Of a stretch of DNA of 64,000 nt, positions 1-12,463 are shown in pieces. Position 1 is the stretch's first letter, and every line of letters begins with the position of its first letter. Source of the DNA: Solea solea. Taxonomy: Eukaryota > Chordata > Actinopteri > Pleuronectiformes > Soleidae. The DNA is taken from positions 18,507,284 through 18,571,283 of the forward strand of contig NC_081142.1 of assembly GCF_958295425.1 (NCBI RefSeq), written 5' to 3'. The notes under the pieces are model-generated. The model searched no databases, was not told the origin of the DNA, and worked only from the letters and a program-made list of their open reading frames with translations. The position numbers and the translations under genes are program-made.

Positions 1-1104
1 AAAAACAGGTCTATTTCGTGATTTCCGCACAATTATCTCTACTTTATAAAAATGAGATAAATCAACCATAACTTTGAATCAACAAATACATAAGAAGACG
101 TATTTTAAAGCCTGAATATGTGACCTATAAACACACACACCCAGGATGTCCATATAAGGAGTTGTGTATTATTCCCACGGCAAATCACCATGGGTGCACC
201 TGCAGCACAGATCTGTGCTGCGTGAGCACTGAGCATATTGCATTTTTGATAGAATATGAATAATTGTTCAGCCCTACAGCCCTTAACATAAGGTTCTGCC
301 TCATTAGGACCAGGCTTTGTTCCTCCTAGTAGGACTTCTGGTCCTGACAAGGTCGGTGTTGATGCCAGAAAAGGTTCTAGTAGAGGTAACACATCCATCC
401 ACATGCACACACCTGCAATCCAGGGCAGACAATAAACGGAAAGTGTCTCTTTAAAGCTATTATCGGAGCCATAAGCAAAATATTTTCATCACCTTTGGTT
501 TATAATAAAAACTGTCTCTCACCTGCACCAGCAAACACCGGCAAACAATCATAAATTCCCTGAATAGAAGATAAAAGCTCAAGGCAAGACACATGGCTTA
601 ACACCCACCTGCACCTCCTGCCCTCAGCAGACAAAGACAACAGGACAATATAATAGAGATGTGCACTTCTGACTATACATACACATATATGTGTAGAGTC
701 TGGGAAACACCTCTATATACTGTACAGCACTAGACAGTCAGTTGCACAACAGGGCACATTATACAGATATTTAGCTTAACATAAGCACACCTGGCTTGTG
801 AAAGAATAACACAAGTTAATGCAACTGATGATCAGGCTGAACAAGATTTACAGTGTGTGTGTGTGTGTGTGTGCAGGTTAAATCTTGTCCACATTCACAT
901 CAGTCACAATGTGCTCAGCAGAAATGCCATTAAAATGTTCATATACATGCACTTTAAAAGAGAAATGCACTGCAACTCTGCAAAAAAGTAAGCCATTAAA
1001 CTCATCAAATTCATGTTTGTTTTTATATTTAGGATTATATAACTACACACAAGTGCTGCATAGGTCAAAAATTAAATTGCGGTTAATTGCCCCGCAAAAC
1101 TCAC
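1..1104 (-). other. Start of intron 1 of the gpc1-like glypican
   Basis: Sequence downstream (minus sense) of the donor that closes the first coding exon of the gpc1-like gene. The donor reads G|GTGAGT at 1104. No coding exon is recognisable. It contains a CA-linked interspersed repeat fragment at about 290-412, recognised by the phrase GGTCCTGACAAGGTC, and a (TG)n run at 853-873. Otherwise AT-rich with nothing notable. Confidence 0.7.
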
Positions 1105-1261
1105 CGGAAATCTCGGTCTGAGGCACACCGGCCAGAGTGAAGCCTTTGCCGGTGTAGAACTGCCGCAGGTCGGCGCAGCTCCTGTCCGCCCCGGACACCG
1201 GGCCCGGTGCTGCAGACAGACACAGCAGCACATGCAGGAGCAGCGGGAGCAGGAGGCGCAT
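1105..1261 (-). CDS. gpc1: Glypican of the GPC1/2/4/6 class, most like glypican-1: first coding exon (partial gene)
   Basis: Cell-surface heparan sulfate proteoglycan core protein, N-terminal exon only. The ATG at 1261-1259 opens a leucine-rich signal peptide of about 24 residues (MRLLLPLLLHVLL...), followed by RSCADLRQFYTGKGF and VPQTEISG. This is the first conserved cysteine block of the class. The exon gives 52 codons plus one base and stops at G|GTGAGT. A phase 1 junction inside the EISG motif is what glypicans show before EHLR-type exon 2 sequence. The reading frame runs on to 1043, but that part is intron. VPQxEISG matches mammalian GPC1 better than GPC4 or GPC6 as I recall them, so I favour gpc1; gpc6, gpc4 or gpc2 cannot be excluded from one exon. 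The remaining exons lie to the left of the window. The gene follows the gpc5-like gene in the same orientation. Confidence 0.8.
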
Positions 1262-1678
1262 CTTGTCAATGTGTTACAACTCCTGCTTTCTCTCAGTCAG
1301 TCAGTCAAAAAAACAGAAGAACATCCGATTTTAGCTCCGGGTGGAACAAGCAGGAGTAGAGTAAAGGAGTCGTCAGTGTTTGGGAGTTTTTTTCCGCTCA
1401 AACTGTCTTCAAATGCATGTTTCCCCTCCGGATCTTAAACTGGAGGAGCCGGGTTTAAGAGCGTGGTGGTGGTGGTGGTGGAGGTGAGGGTGAGGGTGGT
1501 ACTCGTGTCGTGGCGGCCGCTCCGGGTTTGTTTGTGCCGGGGAAGAGAGCTGCGACGCGCGGCTGTAGATGTCAGGTACACCCCGCTCCTCCTCCTCCTC
1601 CTCCTCCTCCTTCTCCTCCTCCTCCTCAGCGCTGCTGCTGCTGCTGGCTGCAGAGATGCCTCAGACAAAAGAGACAGC

Positions 1679-1717
<39 letters not shown>

Positions 1718-1735
1718 GTGAAAGCTCAGTAAAAG
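1262..1735 (-). promoter_or_regulatory. CpG-rich 5' UTR/promoter region of the gpc1-like gene, with simple repeats
   Basis: Upstream (minus sense) of the gpc1-like start codon. The stretch is visibly richer in G+C and CpG than its surroundings. It holds a GGT run (about 1462-1484), a CTC/TCC run (about 1586-1627), a CTG run (about 1631-1645) and a (TG)n run (about 1685-1714). The start context reads gacaagATGc. No TATA box was recognised. The transcription start is not visible from sequence alone, so the extent is approximate. Confidence 0.4.
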
Positions 1736-2689
1736 CCGGTGCAGGTCCACAGGCTCAGGCAGGTCATGATGGTAAGATTAGATTAGGGAAAAAAAAAAGT
1801 AAAGGCAACAAAAGAGCAAAAATCTATTTGCTTCAATTTAATTTCATGTGCACAAAAAAAATAAAATAAATAGTGATAATTGCCTCGTGAATTCTCCTAC
1901 TCCTCCTCTTCTCCACGCTTTGGGACAATGAAGAGAGGGTGTGTGGGTGTGTGGGGAGCTCAGCCTCTCTCAGCATTGTGTATGTGTGTGTGTGTTGTGC
2001 TGCAAGGAGCCCAGGAATAAACAGCGACACCTGCAGGCAACAACAACAAAGAAGGGTGTTGGTAGAGAACAGACACTCCAGATGAAGGGGATTGTCCATG
2101 AGTGTTTGTTGTCATTGTTAAAAGTGTGTATTGGTTTTATTTATACTTGCACAGCAGCCATTTTGAGCCATTCTGATCACATTATTGACGACTCTGTTGA
2201 GGTGAAGTAAGCCAGTGCAGCAGTGTGAGTGTGAACCAGTCTGCACCCGGTAACTGAGAGAAATATACAAATAAAATAAGCCATTATTCATTTGATTCTT
2301 TACTCCGGTGATACTTCTTACAAGGCCGATGAACAGAAACAGTTGCCAATTTCCCCTAAAAAAAAAAAGGTCGTTGGACGCTCTTTTTATCAGTGTTATT
2401 TAAGAGTATTTTTCACTTTCCATTTAAAGCATTTTCCATTCGATGACACACAGATATGCTGCGTCCTGTTTTGCCCTACATTTTATTTAATTTTCTTAGT
2501 GCGGTGAACACTGAGCGGGCAAAGCTAAAACGCTGTATATACATGAGTGAGTTTCCTGATTGTATTTCAGGAGCAGCTAAATGTAGCAGTTAAGTCAAAT
2601 GTACGACTGTGCCATGCATTTTATAAACGTCATAGTGACTAATTGATATGTGATGAGCATTGGTTTTAAAAAGAAATTAAAATGTGTGA

Positions 2690-2775
2690 GCCCTATGTCA
2701 GCTGGGATTGGCACCGGCGACCCCTGTGACCCTTATGTGGAGGATAAAGTGGTAGAAGATGGATGGATTGATCGA
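2690..2775 (+). repeat. Truncated 3' tail of a tRNA-derived SINE
   Basis: The sequence carries TGTCAGCTGGGATTGGCACC followed by GGATAAAGTGGTAGAAGATGG. It matches the tail of the fuller copy at 7068-7320. Other tail fragments of the family occur near 27525-27610 (minus) and 37480-37570 (plus). Confidence 0.6.
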
Positions 2776-3874
2776 CTTGTGGGTTGTTAAAAAGAAAGAA
2801 ATGTAGACACAAGTGCGTAATGTGCAGTCGGTCCGCCATATTATGAGGTAAAAATGCTCTGTGCCAAAATCGCGATCCATGCCAAAAGCAGACCTTTGTC
2901 TGTGCAGGTATCTTTGATTGATGTTGCCCAGCAATTATTGTCTCGCTCGCTGTAACCACAGAGATTCTGTGTCATGGATTTTTCCAGGATCTTACCTGCA
3001 GGACCAGCCCAGGAGAAACAAATCTCAGTTATTGTAGCTTCACATTCATGCTGCCAGTCTCCTGTTTTACCAGAGGGAGACGTCACTGCAGTCCATGTTC
3101 ATGAAAGCAGCCTGAGATGACTTTGTTCCTGTGTGACGTGATACTGAGATCAAGATTTGGCGTTCGAAGCAAACGGTGCACGAGAATACGTGAAACTGAA
3201 GGCGACACATTAGTGTAAGTGATTTCTGCAAACAGCTCTGTTTCCTATCATTGCTCTAAACACACTATGTCTCCCAGCTGTTAGGTTAGAGGCTGACAGA
3301 AAATCACTGCCTTCCCCTGGCTCAGTTTGGCAGGGTCGGTATAAGCATGATGACCAATGTTCTGCAACCTTTGAATCCTACGTCTTTTCCCCAGCAGCTA
3401 TGCTGGGGTAAAAAGTCGATCAAAGAAAGGTCACCGGCAGCCCCGACATCCCAGAGTTGCAAGTGAAATTAACTGCAATCTGCGGGTGAAGCCGAAGCAA
3501 ACACTAAGAGTGCTAAATTAGCCTTTAATTACTTTGGAGACCGACTTGTCGGAGAAAAATGTCAAGAGGAAATTTATATAAGAGTGTGACTGATGTTACC
3601 GCTACGGGCTAAGAGTTTAATTTATAATAATGCATGTAATACAGTATGTCAGAGGAAGATAAAAAAGATTAAAAACAACCTGAGTGTCTGTCACAAACAT
3701 ACATTATTTCTGTGAGGAAAGAACACAGTGAAAATTAAAGTGACTCTGCATTAGGTAGTTACTGCTATGCTTCACGTCTGTCTGTGAGGAGTTACTTCTC
3801 ATCCTGCAGGGAAAACATGCCGGGTGTAGGTGTGAACATGTACAATAACCATCATAAACTTCATTCATTCACAG

Positions 3875-3958
3875 CACTTTATTGACATAATACTTCTCTG
3901 AACACTTTATTGATATAATACTTCTCTGAACACTTTATTGATATAATACTTCTCTGAA
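3875..3958 (+). repeat. Three-copy 28-bp tandem repeat
   Basis: Three adjacent units of 28 bp (beginning CACTTTATTGA and ending TTCTCTGAA) at 3875-3902, 3903-3930 and 3931-3958. The first unit differs by one base and the other two are identical. There is no spacer between units. Confidence 0.9.
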
Positions 3959-4256
3959 CAAGTGGAGGAGTGAAGTGCAAATTGGGTAAGTCAAACAAAA
4001 TGACACGGCCACAGCAAGAGGACAAACGGGCAATTGAAGTAGGACCCAGTGATGGACTGACGACCATGTCCATAGGACCTAAAAACCAAGAACTGCAAAG
4101 AAAACCTTGCATTTCCATCATCATAATAATAATAATAGTACAAAAGTGTAAAGTGTAAACACACTGAGGGAGGGCTGAGGTTCAGGAGGGGAACCACAGG
4201 GTCAACTCAGAACATGACATTCATTCACCTTCAGTTCACCTTATTTAACAGAGTTA

Positions 4257-4450
4257 CACACACACGTGTTTTTGCAGCTACTCTTCTTAGGACACGCATT
4301 GACTTCCTCACCTTAACCATAACCACTTCATGCCTAACCCTAAATTTAACCCAACCATTTCCTCAGACCAGGTTCTGGTCTCCATGAGGACTAGGCCATT
4401 ATATATATACGCCTCAAGAGGTCCTAAAGAGACACACACTAACTGTACAT
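4257..4450 (+). repeat. CA-bordered interspersed repeat copy
   Basis: Begins with CACACACACG and TTTTTGCAGCTACTCTTCTTAG. It then has TTGACTTCC, TAACC-type motifs, and CAGGTTCTGGTCTCCATGAG, ending near a CA-rich stretch. The same order of motifs recurs at 15004-15165, 20496-20850 and 35770-36190, so this is a dispersed family rather than local sequence. Confidence 0.6.
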
Positions 4451-7067
4451 GTGCTTTCAACGGCAGTGATTTATTACCCTGGCAGGAGTTGGCATTATTA
4501 AAGTGACGATTAACATGTACCAACTATTTAAGCTGTCAGCAGAAAGGTGGAAGTTTTATGACACTTGACACAAACAAAGTGATGAGTAACACGTCAAATA
4601 TCTAGACGCAGGAGCCGCCGAGCGGCGACAGTTCCTATCAAATGGATATTTAGGCCGTTAGTCCTCGCAACAATGAGGACACTGTCTCGCGGATGAGTAC
4701 ATGAGTGTCATCTCCACTTTCTTTTTGGCAGAACGTTTGCACTTTGGAGAGCAACGTCTAACTGTTGTCGCTGAGGTAACGCTGATACTGTTTACTCGGT
4801 TTCTGTTTATGACGGAGATTTGTGCAGGTATGATACTAGGCTCGTCAAGCCAGGTCAGATACGCATATCTGAATCAAGACTGAACCAGTTCCATCAGATT
4901 AGCAGATCAGGCGTTGAACTCATTTAAACCTTCATTACAGTTACCTGCTCCTGTCAAGGCCGACACACACTCTGCAGAGTACTCTTTCCAGACTTCACCA
5001 CTAAGTTTTTCCACCTTAACTAGGCTCATTCAGAGCCTGACATCAAAGTTTATCATACGTAATAGCGCTCTTTTTTTCTGAGTGTGTGCCTGTGAGAGCT
5101 GTCAGAGAAGTGCATGATGTCAGAAAGGAAAAATAATGAAAGCAAAGAGGCTTAACCTGCTAAAACCTGCACATCACGACCTGTAAGTTGCATATGTGTG
5201 TGTGTGTGTGAAATCTATTCCGTCTCCAGTCAAGCGTGTGAGTCAGAATAACATGGATTTCCTTCTCAGCTTATTTCACACCGGTGCAATTCTTGACACA
5301 CACACACACACACGTCAGTCACCGTTGGTAGCATCTGCAGTAACGAGGCTCCAGGAAGTATCAGGAGTGCAGCCTTTACTGGCTCTTTAATATCCTAGTG
5401 TACATGCTTCACACACACAGAGACAAACAATAATCATCTCACCGGCCAACTTCCACCCAAGCAATCTGTCAGTCAAGATAAGATAAGCATCTTAGCTGCG
5501 GCTAATAAACATCAACATCATAGCTTGGGAGTGAGTGAATGACTGGCTGACTTCCAGGTCAAATGTGAAATTGCGACAACTTGAAAACAGTGTGAAAAAC
5601 TAATGATGAGTCAACTGCAATAATATGTAGTTCATAGGGAGAGCATCGCACACTCGTCTGTCTCTGAATTATCTCAACTTGTACGCACACATTTTTAATG
5701 GAAGTGTCCGTGAACGTTACGCACGGCCCGACGAAGGCCTCGTGTCAGCGCGCCGTGCCCACACAGTGCGGGGCTCAGAGCATACAGTATTACAATTAAA
5801 ATAAACGGTTCTGAGGTTCAATTCATCGCCGGCGTGGCCGTGGAACGGCACACTAGATGATTCAGTGCCCTCCTTTTCTCACAGAAACTGATGTTACAGT
5901 GCCCTTCAGCAAGACACTTAATCCCCAGTTGCTTCACCAGCGCGGCTCTATCTTGGCATGATAATCTCTGGTTATAAGGACGCTGCCAGCCACTGTGAAG
6001 ATGATCGGCTTTCAGGGTTATAAAAACTCAGAAAGCACCTAATCCAAAACTGGAAGAGTGCCACACCACTGCCATTTAGTCTCCATCAGTGGTTATTAAT
6101 ATTCAAGGATCGTTTTCACACTCCGAAGCGTTTGGAAACAATGGACTTTTCTTATTATCGGCTCCGATGAGCGTAGAAGAGAAAAGCCTTGAGAACCTGA
6201 GGGATAAAGGAGACAAAAGATCCAGTGTCTGAACTGGAGTATGTTCTTCGCAATAGAGAAGCTTCTTACGATGATTTAGGTATGCCTAGATTCAGAAATA
6301 GATTTAGAAATCAATGCTGTCCTTGCAGTTTTAGTCAAACTATGAGTGAAACCTGTCACTCTTGGAAAAGCCTCTGTAGAATCTATTCTTCAAATATCCA
6401 TTAATAGTGCTGGCAGGACACTTCCCCGGCCTTGTCTCATCTTCACACGTTCCTCTTTCACCTCGTTCACCTCTCACTCGCCCTGTCTGCCTGTGCTCTC
6501 TTGTTCGTGGATTGGCAGCGTCGCGGCCCTCTTGGCTGAGGTGCGTCAGAGCGTTACACAATTTCGCTGAAAAAAAACAAAAATTCCCATTAAAAAAATA
6601 ATCATAAGATATGTTTCAGTGTATAAAGATGGATTTTGGTGGCGCCAAAAATCAGGAATTCTTTCTCGCGCTCCTTTCTCCGGCAATTTACATTCAACGA
6701 TGTCTTTATTTCCCATCATCCCCTGGCAGCTTCCTGTGCCAAGAGGCAACTTGAAGTGCCAACTTCCCAACCGTGCCAAATCAATCACCTTTAAGCTCCC
6801 ACAAAAAAGCCAGAGGCCAAAGAGCTGCTGCATTTCCATGCAGTGATGGTTTTTAAAATCCTGTCTTTATACGGGCCTTAAAATCTATGGTTTAGACCAT
6901 AAACCACGCATAGGCCAAATGTAGTCACCCAGTTTCTATACGATGAAGCCACCTTGAAAGGGACAGTATATCGATTAGCCAGCAGAGGTGAAAACTTCCT
7001 CCTTGATTTGTAAGCTCACCATGGGTTGTTTTGTTTTGAGGAGTTAATGGTCTCATTCTGCAGTTAT

Positions 7068-7320
7068 GGCCACACGGTTGGTGTAGTGGTTTGCAGCGAG
7101 AAGATCCGGGTTTGTGACCCCGTCAGAACAAGGACCTTCTCCCCGTGTGTGCGTGGGTTTTCCCCGGGTTCTTCCCACAGTCTAACAACAGAGGATTAGG
7201 ATAATTGGACTCTAAATTGACCGTAGGTTTGCCTGCACCCCACCTTTCAGCCTATGTCAGCAGGGATTGGCACCAGCGACCCTCATGTGGTGGATAAAGC
7301 GGTAGAAGATGAGTGAGTGA
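7068..7320 (+). mobile_element. tRNA-derived SINE, near full length
   Basis: The head resembles a tRNA gene: GGTGTAGTGG (A-box-like) and GGGTTTGTGACCC (degenerate B box) within about 40 bp. The body carries CTCCCCGTGTGTGCGTGGG and CTTCCCACAGTCTAACAAC. The tail is TATGTCAGCAGGGATTGGCA with GGATAAAGCGGTAGAAGATG. This order (tRNA head, 'crossing-guard' body, GGATAAGCGGT tail) is that of a widespread teleost SINE family. The B box has decayed, so it is an old copy. A truncated head (TAGTGGTTAGCACTCTTGCC) of the same family lies near 41111-41140, and a body fragment near 19985-20050. Confidence 0.65.
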
Positions 7321-7439
7321 TGTTCCCATGTATACGGAAGCCCTAAAGGGTCATACATTATCCGTTTTGTCATGATAATGAGATATTTTTCCTCCGTTTT
7401 CTTGTGATAACGAGATTCTTTTTCTCCATTTTCCCGAGA

Positions 7440-7810
7440 TAATGAGATAATTCATTTGAGAGACAATGAATGAAATGAAACATGATAGGCCTGAGATTTC
7501 CATCACACGTGACACGTGTCATGCTGACCGGTATCCATGGAGACGCCCGGGGGGGGCCTCGTAGCTGGTCAACTGTGCAGTTAATGACGATATCACGCTC
7601 ATTTCGATTGCGCCTCCGATAAAGCTGAAGCCTTGCTAACCGTCTTCTTAGATGACGCACACTACTGCAGGCATAAAGGCATAAAGCTATCTCAGCCTGC
7701 GTCAGGCCCTGATTGAATAGATATGTGATGACGTTTCCTGCAATGATTAAATAGACTAGACTATTGTTTTGTTTTCTCCAGATCTCAAAAACGGAGATCC
7801 CTTTGGGGCT
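7440..7810 (-). mobile_element. Relic of an integrase-type transposon coding region (tentative)
   Basis: A 207-codon open frame runs on the minus strand from 7993 to 7370. Its middle part contains YLFNQGLTQAEIALCL followed by VRHLRRRLARLQLYRRR. That layout (YxFxxGLTxxEI, then a basic LRRxL..L.L.RR helix) resembles the helix-turn-helix segment before the catalytic core in integrase-core transposon proteins of fish. No DDE catalytic motif is visible, and the flanking parts of the frame look non-coding. I regard it as a decayed fragment. It could be chance; only the family-like motif supports it. Confidence 0.3.
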
Positions 7811-9377
7811 TCCATACATTTCAATTAAAATAGATAATATGAGTTGACGCCAGTGTGATTGACAGCCAGCATCGTCCAATAGAAGCCTGGTTGCAGGAGA
7901 CGTCTTGCAAAATGGCATCAACCTAATCGCGATTCTGGAGGCTTCAAAAAACGAGTTCAGACTCTTGTGGCTGACGTCCCAACCGGTTTCCACTTGATCA
8001 ATGCTAATGTGATGGAAGCTCTAATGATGCAATATGTAAACAAAACCCCAGAAGGTATTTTTAATAAATAGGAGACCACAAATATCCCACAAAAATGTTG
8101 CCATCACATGTTTTTGCAAACCATGAAAAGCATCACATTCACACAGTTGTACAGAAACATTTATTTTGGGGGCATATGATATATAAGTATCTGAGACAAA
8201 ACAGTCACCTGGAGGTGGAAGTAATGGTGGTGGTGGTGGCAGAAAACAGTTGGATGTGGGACGTCTTGTTGCAGATTGTTGTGGTGTTGTGAGCACATTC
8301 CAGTGTGTTTTTATGGTGAGGATGTAGACGCTGAAGAAGAAAAACCCACAGTCTTTTCCAAGCACTAACCAGGTTCTTTTATGTGTAAACCTAACCACAT
8401 CCATAACAGGAAATGGTTATCATCATCGCCCTCAGTTACAGCAACGGTGCCACAACCGGTAAAAACATGCTGTCATGTGCGCTTATGTAAATACAGTGAC
8501 GTAGTTTTGGGTTCATTAAAGGCACCATGTGTTCCTGCGTGACTGGGGTGCAACGATCCTGCATCATAATCTTATACGGGACTTTTTGATAGAGAAATGC
8601 AACCACAACACAACATGTGTCTTGGTTTTAGTTGAAGATAACATAATACATATTATACTGTTTACTTATGGGATCAGGCAGTAAAGGGATTTTAATAACC
8701 GGACATGAGGAGATAAATTGTTTATTAGCTCATTAAAGTGCAGTCACTAGCCCATGTCACATTGTTTCCACTATGTTATTTTAATTAAATATCAGGATTG
8801 TAATTTACAAACATGAATTAGTACGTTTTTACAGCTTTTACAGTTGTGTTTGTGACTCCATGTGCTCCTTCCGCTGAAACTGTGCCGTGATATAAGTAAA
8901 GACTCCAGTGCAACATGAGTATGACACACTTTATTACTCTGGATGTTAGGCGGATGATTATTGACATCACAGAGAAGCAGGACACGTTGTGTTACAGTCG
9001 GCTGCAATTCTGAGTCACTGATTTAGTTTCCATTAGCACAGCGATGTGTTTTCTTTCAGAGCGGTGTGAGAGACACCATAGCTGCTGCTGACAGGTTGTT
9101 TATTGCTCTGCATAGTGTTACAACAAAGGGAGTTAATCATATGAAACTAAGGGAGATGTTACACTAGGACACAGTATGTCTTTTTCTTTTTAAAACCATG
9201 ACACAGCACACGTGGCACACCCATGGAGAAACGTCATGACAGCACACAACTGGAGGAACAACAGACGGGGCATTTCCCACAGTCATGTGCTTTAAGACTT
9301 ACCTTCAACTTGTAACATATGATATGTGGCTTATCTTGTTTCCAGGTGATTTGATTTGAATTGGTACTCATGAAGTA

Positions 9378-10012
9378 ACTTTTTTTTTTTTCTCTTTTGC
9401 CATTTATGTAACCATTTTTTTAACCTATTTTCCCATTTATGCAAGTCTTTTTTTTATCTCTTTTCCCTTTAAAGAAACTCTTTTTTACCTATTTTCCCAT
9501 TTATGTAACTCTTTTTTATACCTATTTTCCCATTTATGTAACTCATATTTAACTATTTTCCCATTTATGTAACTCTTTTTTAAATCTCTTTTCCCATTAT
9601 TTTTAACATTTATGTAACTCATTTTTTTTTTAACCTATTTTCCCATTTATGTAACTCGTGTTTACCTATTTTCCCATTCTGTAACTCTATTCACCTATTT
9701 TCCCATGTATGTAACTATTTTTATTATCTCTTTTCCCATTATTTTCCCATTTATGTAACGTTTTTTAATCTCTTTTCCCATTTATGTAACTCTATTTACC
9801 TATTTTCCCATGTATGTAACTCTTTTTTATACCTATTTTTCCATTTATGTAACTCTTTTTTATCCCTTTTCCCATTATGTAATTCTTTTTTTTTTAGCTA
9901 TTTTCCTATTATTATCCCCATTGATGTAACTCACAATTACCCTTTTCCCATTCTGTAACTCTTTTTTTACTTATTTTCCCATTTATGTAACTGGTGTTTA
10001 CCTATTTTCCCA
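9378..10012 (+). repeat. Minisatellite of about 30-bp units
   Basis: Roughly twenty imperfect units built on the phrase TATTTTCCCATTTATGTAACTC plus a T run and a short ACC/ATC link. The T run varies in length, giving unit sizes of about 24-36 bp, and some units lack the final part. The array is uninterrupted by other sequence and lies downstream of the gpc5-like 3' end. Confidence 0.85.
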
Positions 10013-10884
10013 CCTCTGTGTGCCTGTTGGTCATTTGTTGAGAGCTGTGAAAATGAAAAGGTTTGGCTTGAGTCCAATCGCTCATCTCACATGGCCACAA
10101 TATTTAAATAATATGCGCATTTGTTTGACAGATGGTGTTGTGAACGTATCCTTTTACATTACATTGTATTGGGACTTGAAAACCCAGATAAGTCATACCC
10201 TTAAGCTCTTAATGCTATTTATGCAGTCGCCTCATCTGTCATTCACTCTCCTTTATAAATACTGTCTCAGGTGTCAGCGTTTCAGATGCTTTCATGACAG
10301 TTTTGATATTTTGTAGCAGAAAATCAATGACACACACAAAAAAAAGAAATGAAAATGTAACATGATCCAGCGTGAAGGCTTAGAGGAGAAAAAAGGTCTT
10401 ACATGTGTCTGAGCTAGTCGTTACATGCAGCACAGCATGACGTATATATGACAAGAACGTCAGTCGCTCACTGAAAGAAGGGCACACGGTTTCCTTCAGC
10501 TGGTGTTTAATCAGTATTCCAGCTTTGGTTGTAAGCAGTTTGGGGCATTTGAGACTCATTAGAGAGGCAAAAAGCCTTGATAATCCTAATTAAAATGAAT
10601 TATGTTTGATTTTCATGTTTGGATCTGGGTTCGGCTCAGTCCTGATCACTCCCTCAGTCGAGTGTTGCCTTCACTGGATTCAGAGACACGGCTTTTACTG
10701 TCATATATATATAAAATCTCATTGCAGTTTTAATTAATACATTTGGTGATAAGCCACCCTTTGAAATCACAGTGAAACCTAAAGGGTAATTCTGGGATTA
10801 ATCAAGCAACTTCTAGCCCCACAAACACACGCGCACCACACACACGTCACACAAGTCGTCTTTCAGCGTCGCGGTTTTTCAATT

Positions 10885-11036
10885 CCTGGCTCCACGGGTC
10901 ATCATGCCAACGTGTCTTTGGGCAAAACTCCACATTGTTTCTGATGACTGTGTAGCAGAGTGTGAATGAGTGAATGGAAGAATGGCAAAGTCACAGTGTA
11001 AAGTGAGTGATAGAAAAGCACTTTAGAAATACAGAC
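10885..11036 (+). repeat. SINE-like repeat fragment
   Basis: Contains GGCTCCACGGGTCATCATG, GTGTCTTTGGGCAAAACTC and the end AGCACTTTAGAAATACAGACC. The last phrase matches the common fish SINE end (aagcgctatataaatacagacca). A related body fragment occurs at about 5855-5985 (TGCCCTTCAGCAAGACACTTAA). Confidence 0.5.
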
Positions 11037-12182
11037 CATGAGTTATCGCCAGCATTTATGAACATATAAAATTGTTTTTCCTTTAAATTTAACCGCTGAT
11101 AACTACTTACATGATCCAACCATCGTTATTTTGAGTAATCGTGGCGGATAAGGAAGAGATCATGTACTAATGTAAATACTAAACCCCCGTTCTTAACAGA
11201 AACACTAGAGCAATCACTTTTGACTTGTTAAACATTAAATGTTTACGCCATATTTGAAATCACCATGTCAACGGATATAACGCAACCCGACTCAAGCCCA
11301 ACAATGATTTCTGGATTTTTGTCCAAACCCGGCCACATTGGGTCTTAACAGGTTTGGATATTCATGCTCTGAAGTGAATAGTACTTACAATGTTGGAAAT
11401 ATTATAAAAGAATGCATTTGCCCCCATGTCTTATCACTCTAAATGTGTTTATAAACAAAGACCACAATTATGAATTTGCAATGAATGAAATGAACTGATG
11501 TTTTTGAGTTATTTATTGTTCAGGCAGAGTATTGTTCCTGTAAAGGCCATACAATTTAGCCTTTTCCTGTACTAGGTGTTTTTGCTGTTTGTTACTTTCT
11601 CATATTTTTAATGGCAGCTCCATGTAGCCACAAGATAACATATCTCCATGTAGACGTTTAAAACATTTGCCCACTGTGCATCTTCAGAAGAAAACACTCA
11701 TTTTACAAACAACTACTTTAAAAAGTATTAACAGAACTAGAAACAACAGACTACGAGGAGTCAAAACTCTCCTAGGAGGACTTTTTTTGAGGATATTTAA
11801 ATTCTTCTGCAGACTAACTGCAGTAATAGAAACAAAGTGAACTAGCTTGGATGAATAAAAGAGCATGTTTGTGTAAAAGGGATTCTCTCATCTGCAAAGA
11901 CCTCCAAACCAAACATCTGTGAACACATGACATAATCCTTAGTAAGTGCCTAGTAAGTGCCTTACTTTCCTTCTCCAGCTACAGTAAAGTTCAGGGCAGT
12001 ATTCTGAGATTACTTCAAAAGTAAACACTCAAAAAGTGTCTTCAGCTGTAGCCATCATAGATCACCGTCTCTGTGGGGGACATTTGTCCAAAGGACTCTG
12101 CTCTATATTAATCTCTATTTACACATCAAGCCATCGTTATCTATAGAAACTCTTCATATAAATATATAATATATATATTTTT

Positions 12183-12188
12183 TTTATT
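12183..12188 (-). terminator. Candidate poly(A) signal of the gpc5-like gene
   Basis: TTTATT on the plus strand, AATAAA on the minus strand, 276 bp beyond the stop codon. It is the first canonical hexamer met after the stop. No clear GU-rich downstream element is visible, so a later signal may be used instead. Confidence 0.35.
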
Positions 12189-12463
12189 TACATATCTCTT
12201 CAAAAAAAAAAAAAGAAGTAAGTAGTGCTGTGCAACCTATCCTGTTAGAGTTAAATACAAATAAACCACTGAAGAGGTAAGTACAGGTAAAAATGCATAC
12301 TGTGCCACTGCAACTGTGACAAATTCACAGTCTGCGTCACCGCTCCACTCAAGAGTGGGCTCAGCTGTGCTTGCCAAAAAAACTCCAAATACCAAACACC
12401 ACCCCAGAACATACAGCTTGTGGTCGTCTCTCAGTTTCTTCTGTCCGTCTCATGGTCCGTGTC

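Larger units (their letters stand above)
1736..12182. other. Intergenic region between the two glypicans
   Basis: About 10 kb separating the gpc1-like start from the gpc5-like 3' end. I see no supported exon. Contents are repeats listed separately: SINE tail (2690-2775), 28-bp tandem (3875-3958), CA-bordered repeat (4257-4450), inverted GT/CA runs (5195-5210 and 5295-5313), SINE body fragment (about 5855-5985), full SINE (7068-7320), integrase-like relic (7440-7810), minisatellite (9378-10012) and SINE-like fragment (10885-11036). Longer open frames here are not supported as genes. Confidence 0.6.

Noticed and set aside
1043..1104. Open frame of the gpc1-like exon continuing beyond 1105
   Set aside because: The extension follows a consensus donor inside the conserved EISG motif and loses family similarity, so it is intron.
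3875..3958. Possible CRISPR array
   Set aside because: Units abut without spacers, there are no cas genes, and the genome is eukaryotic.
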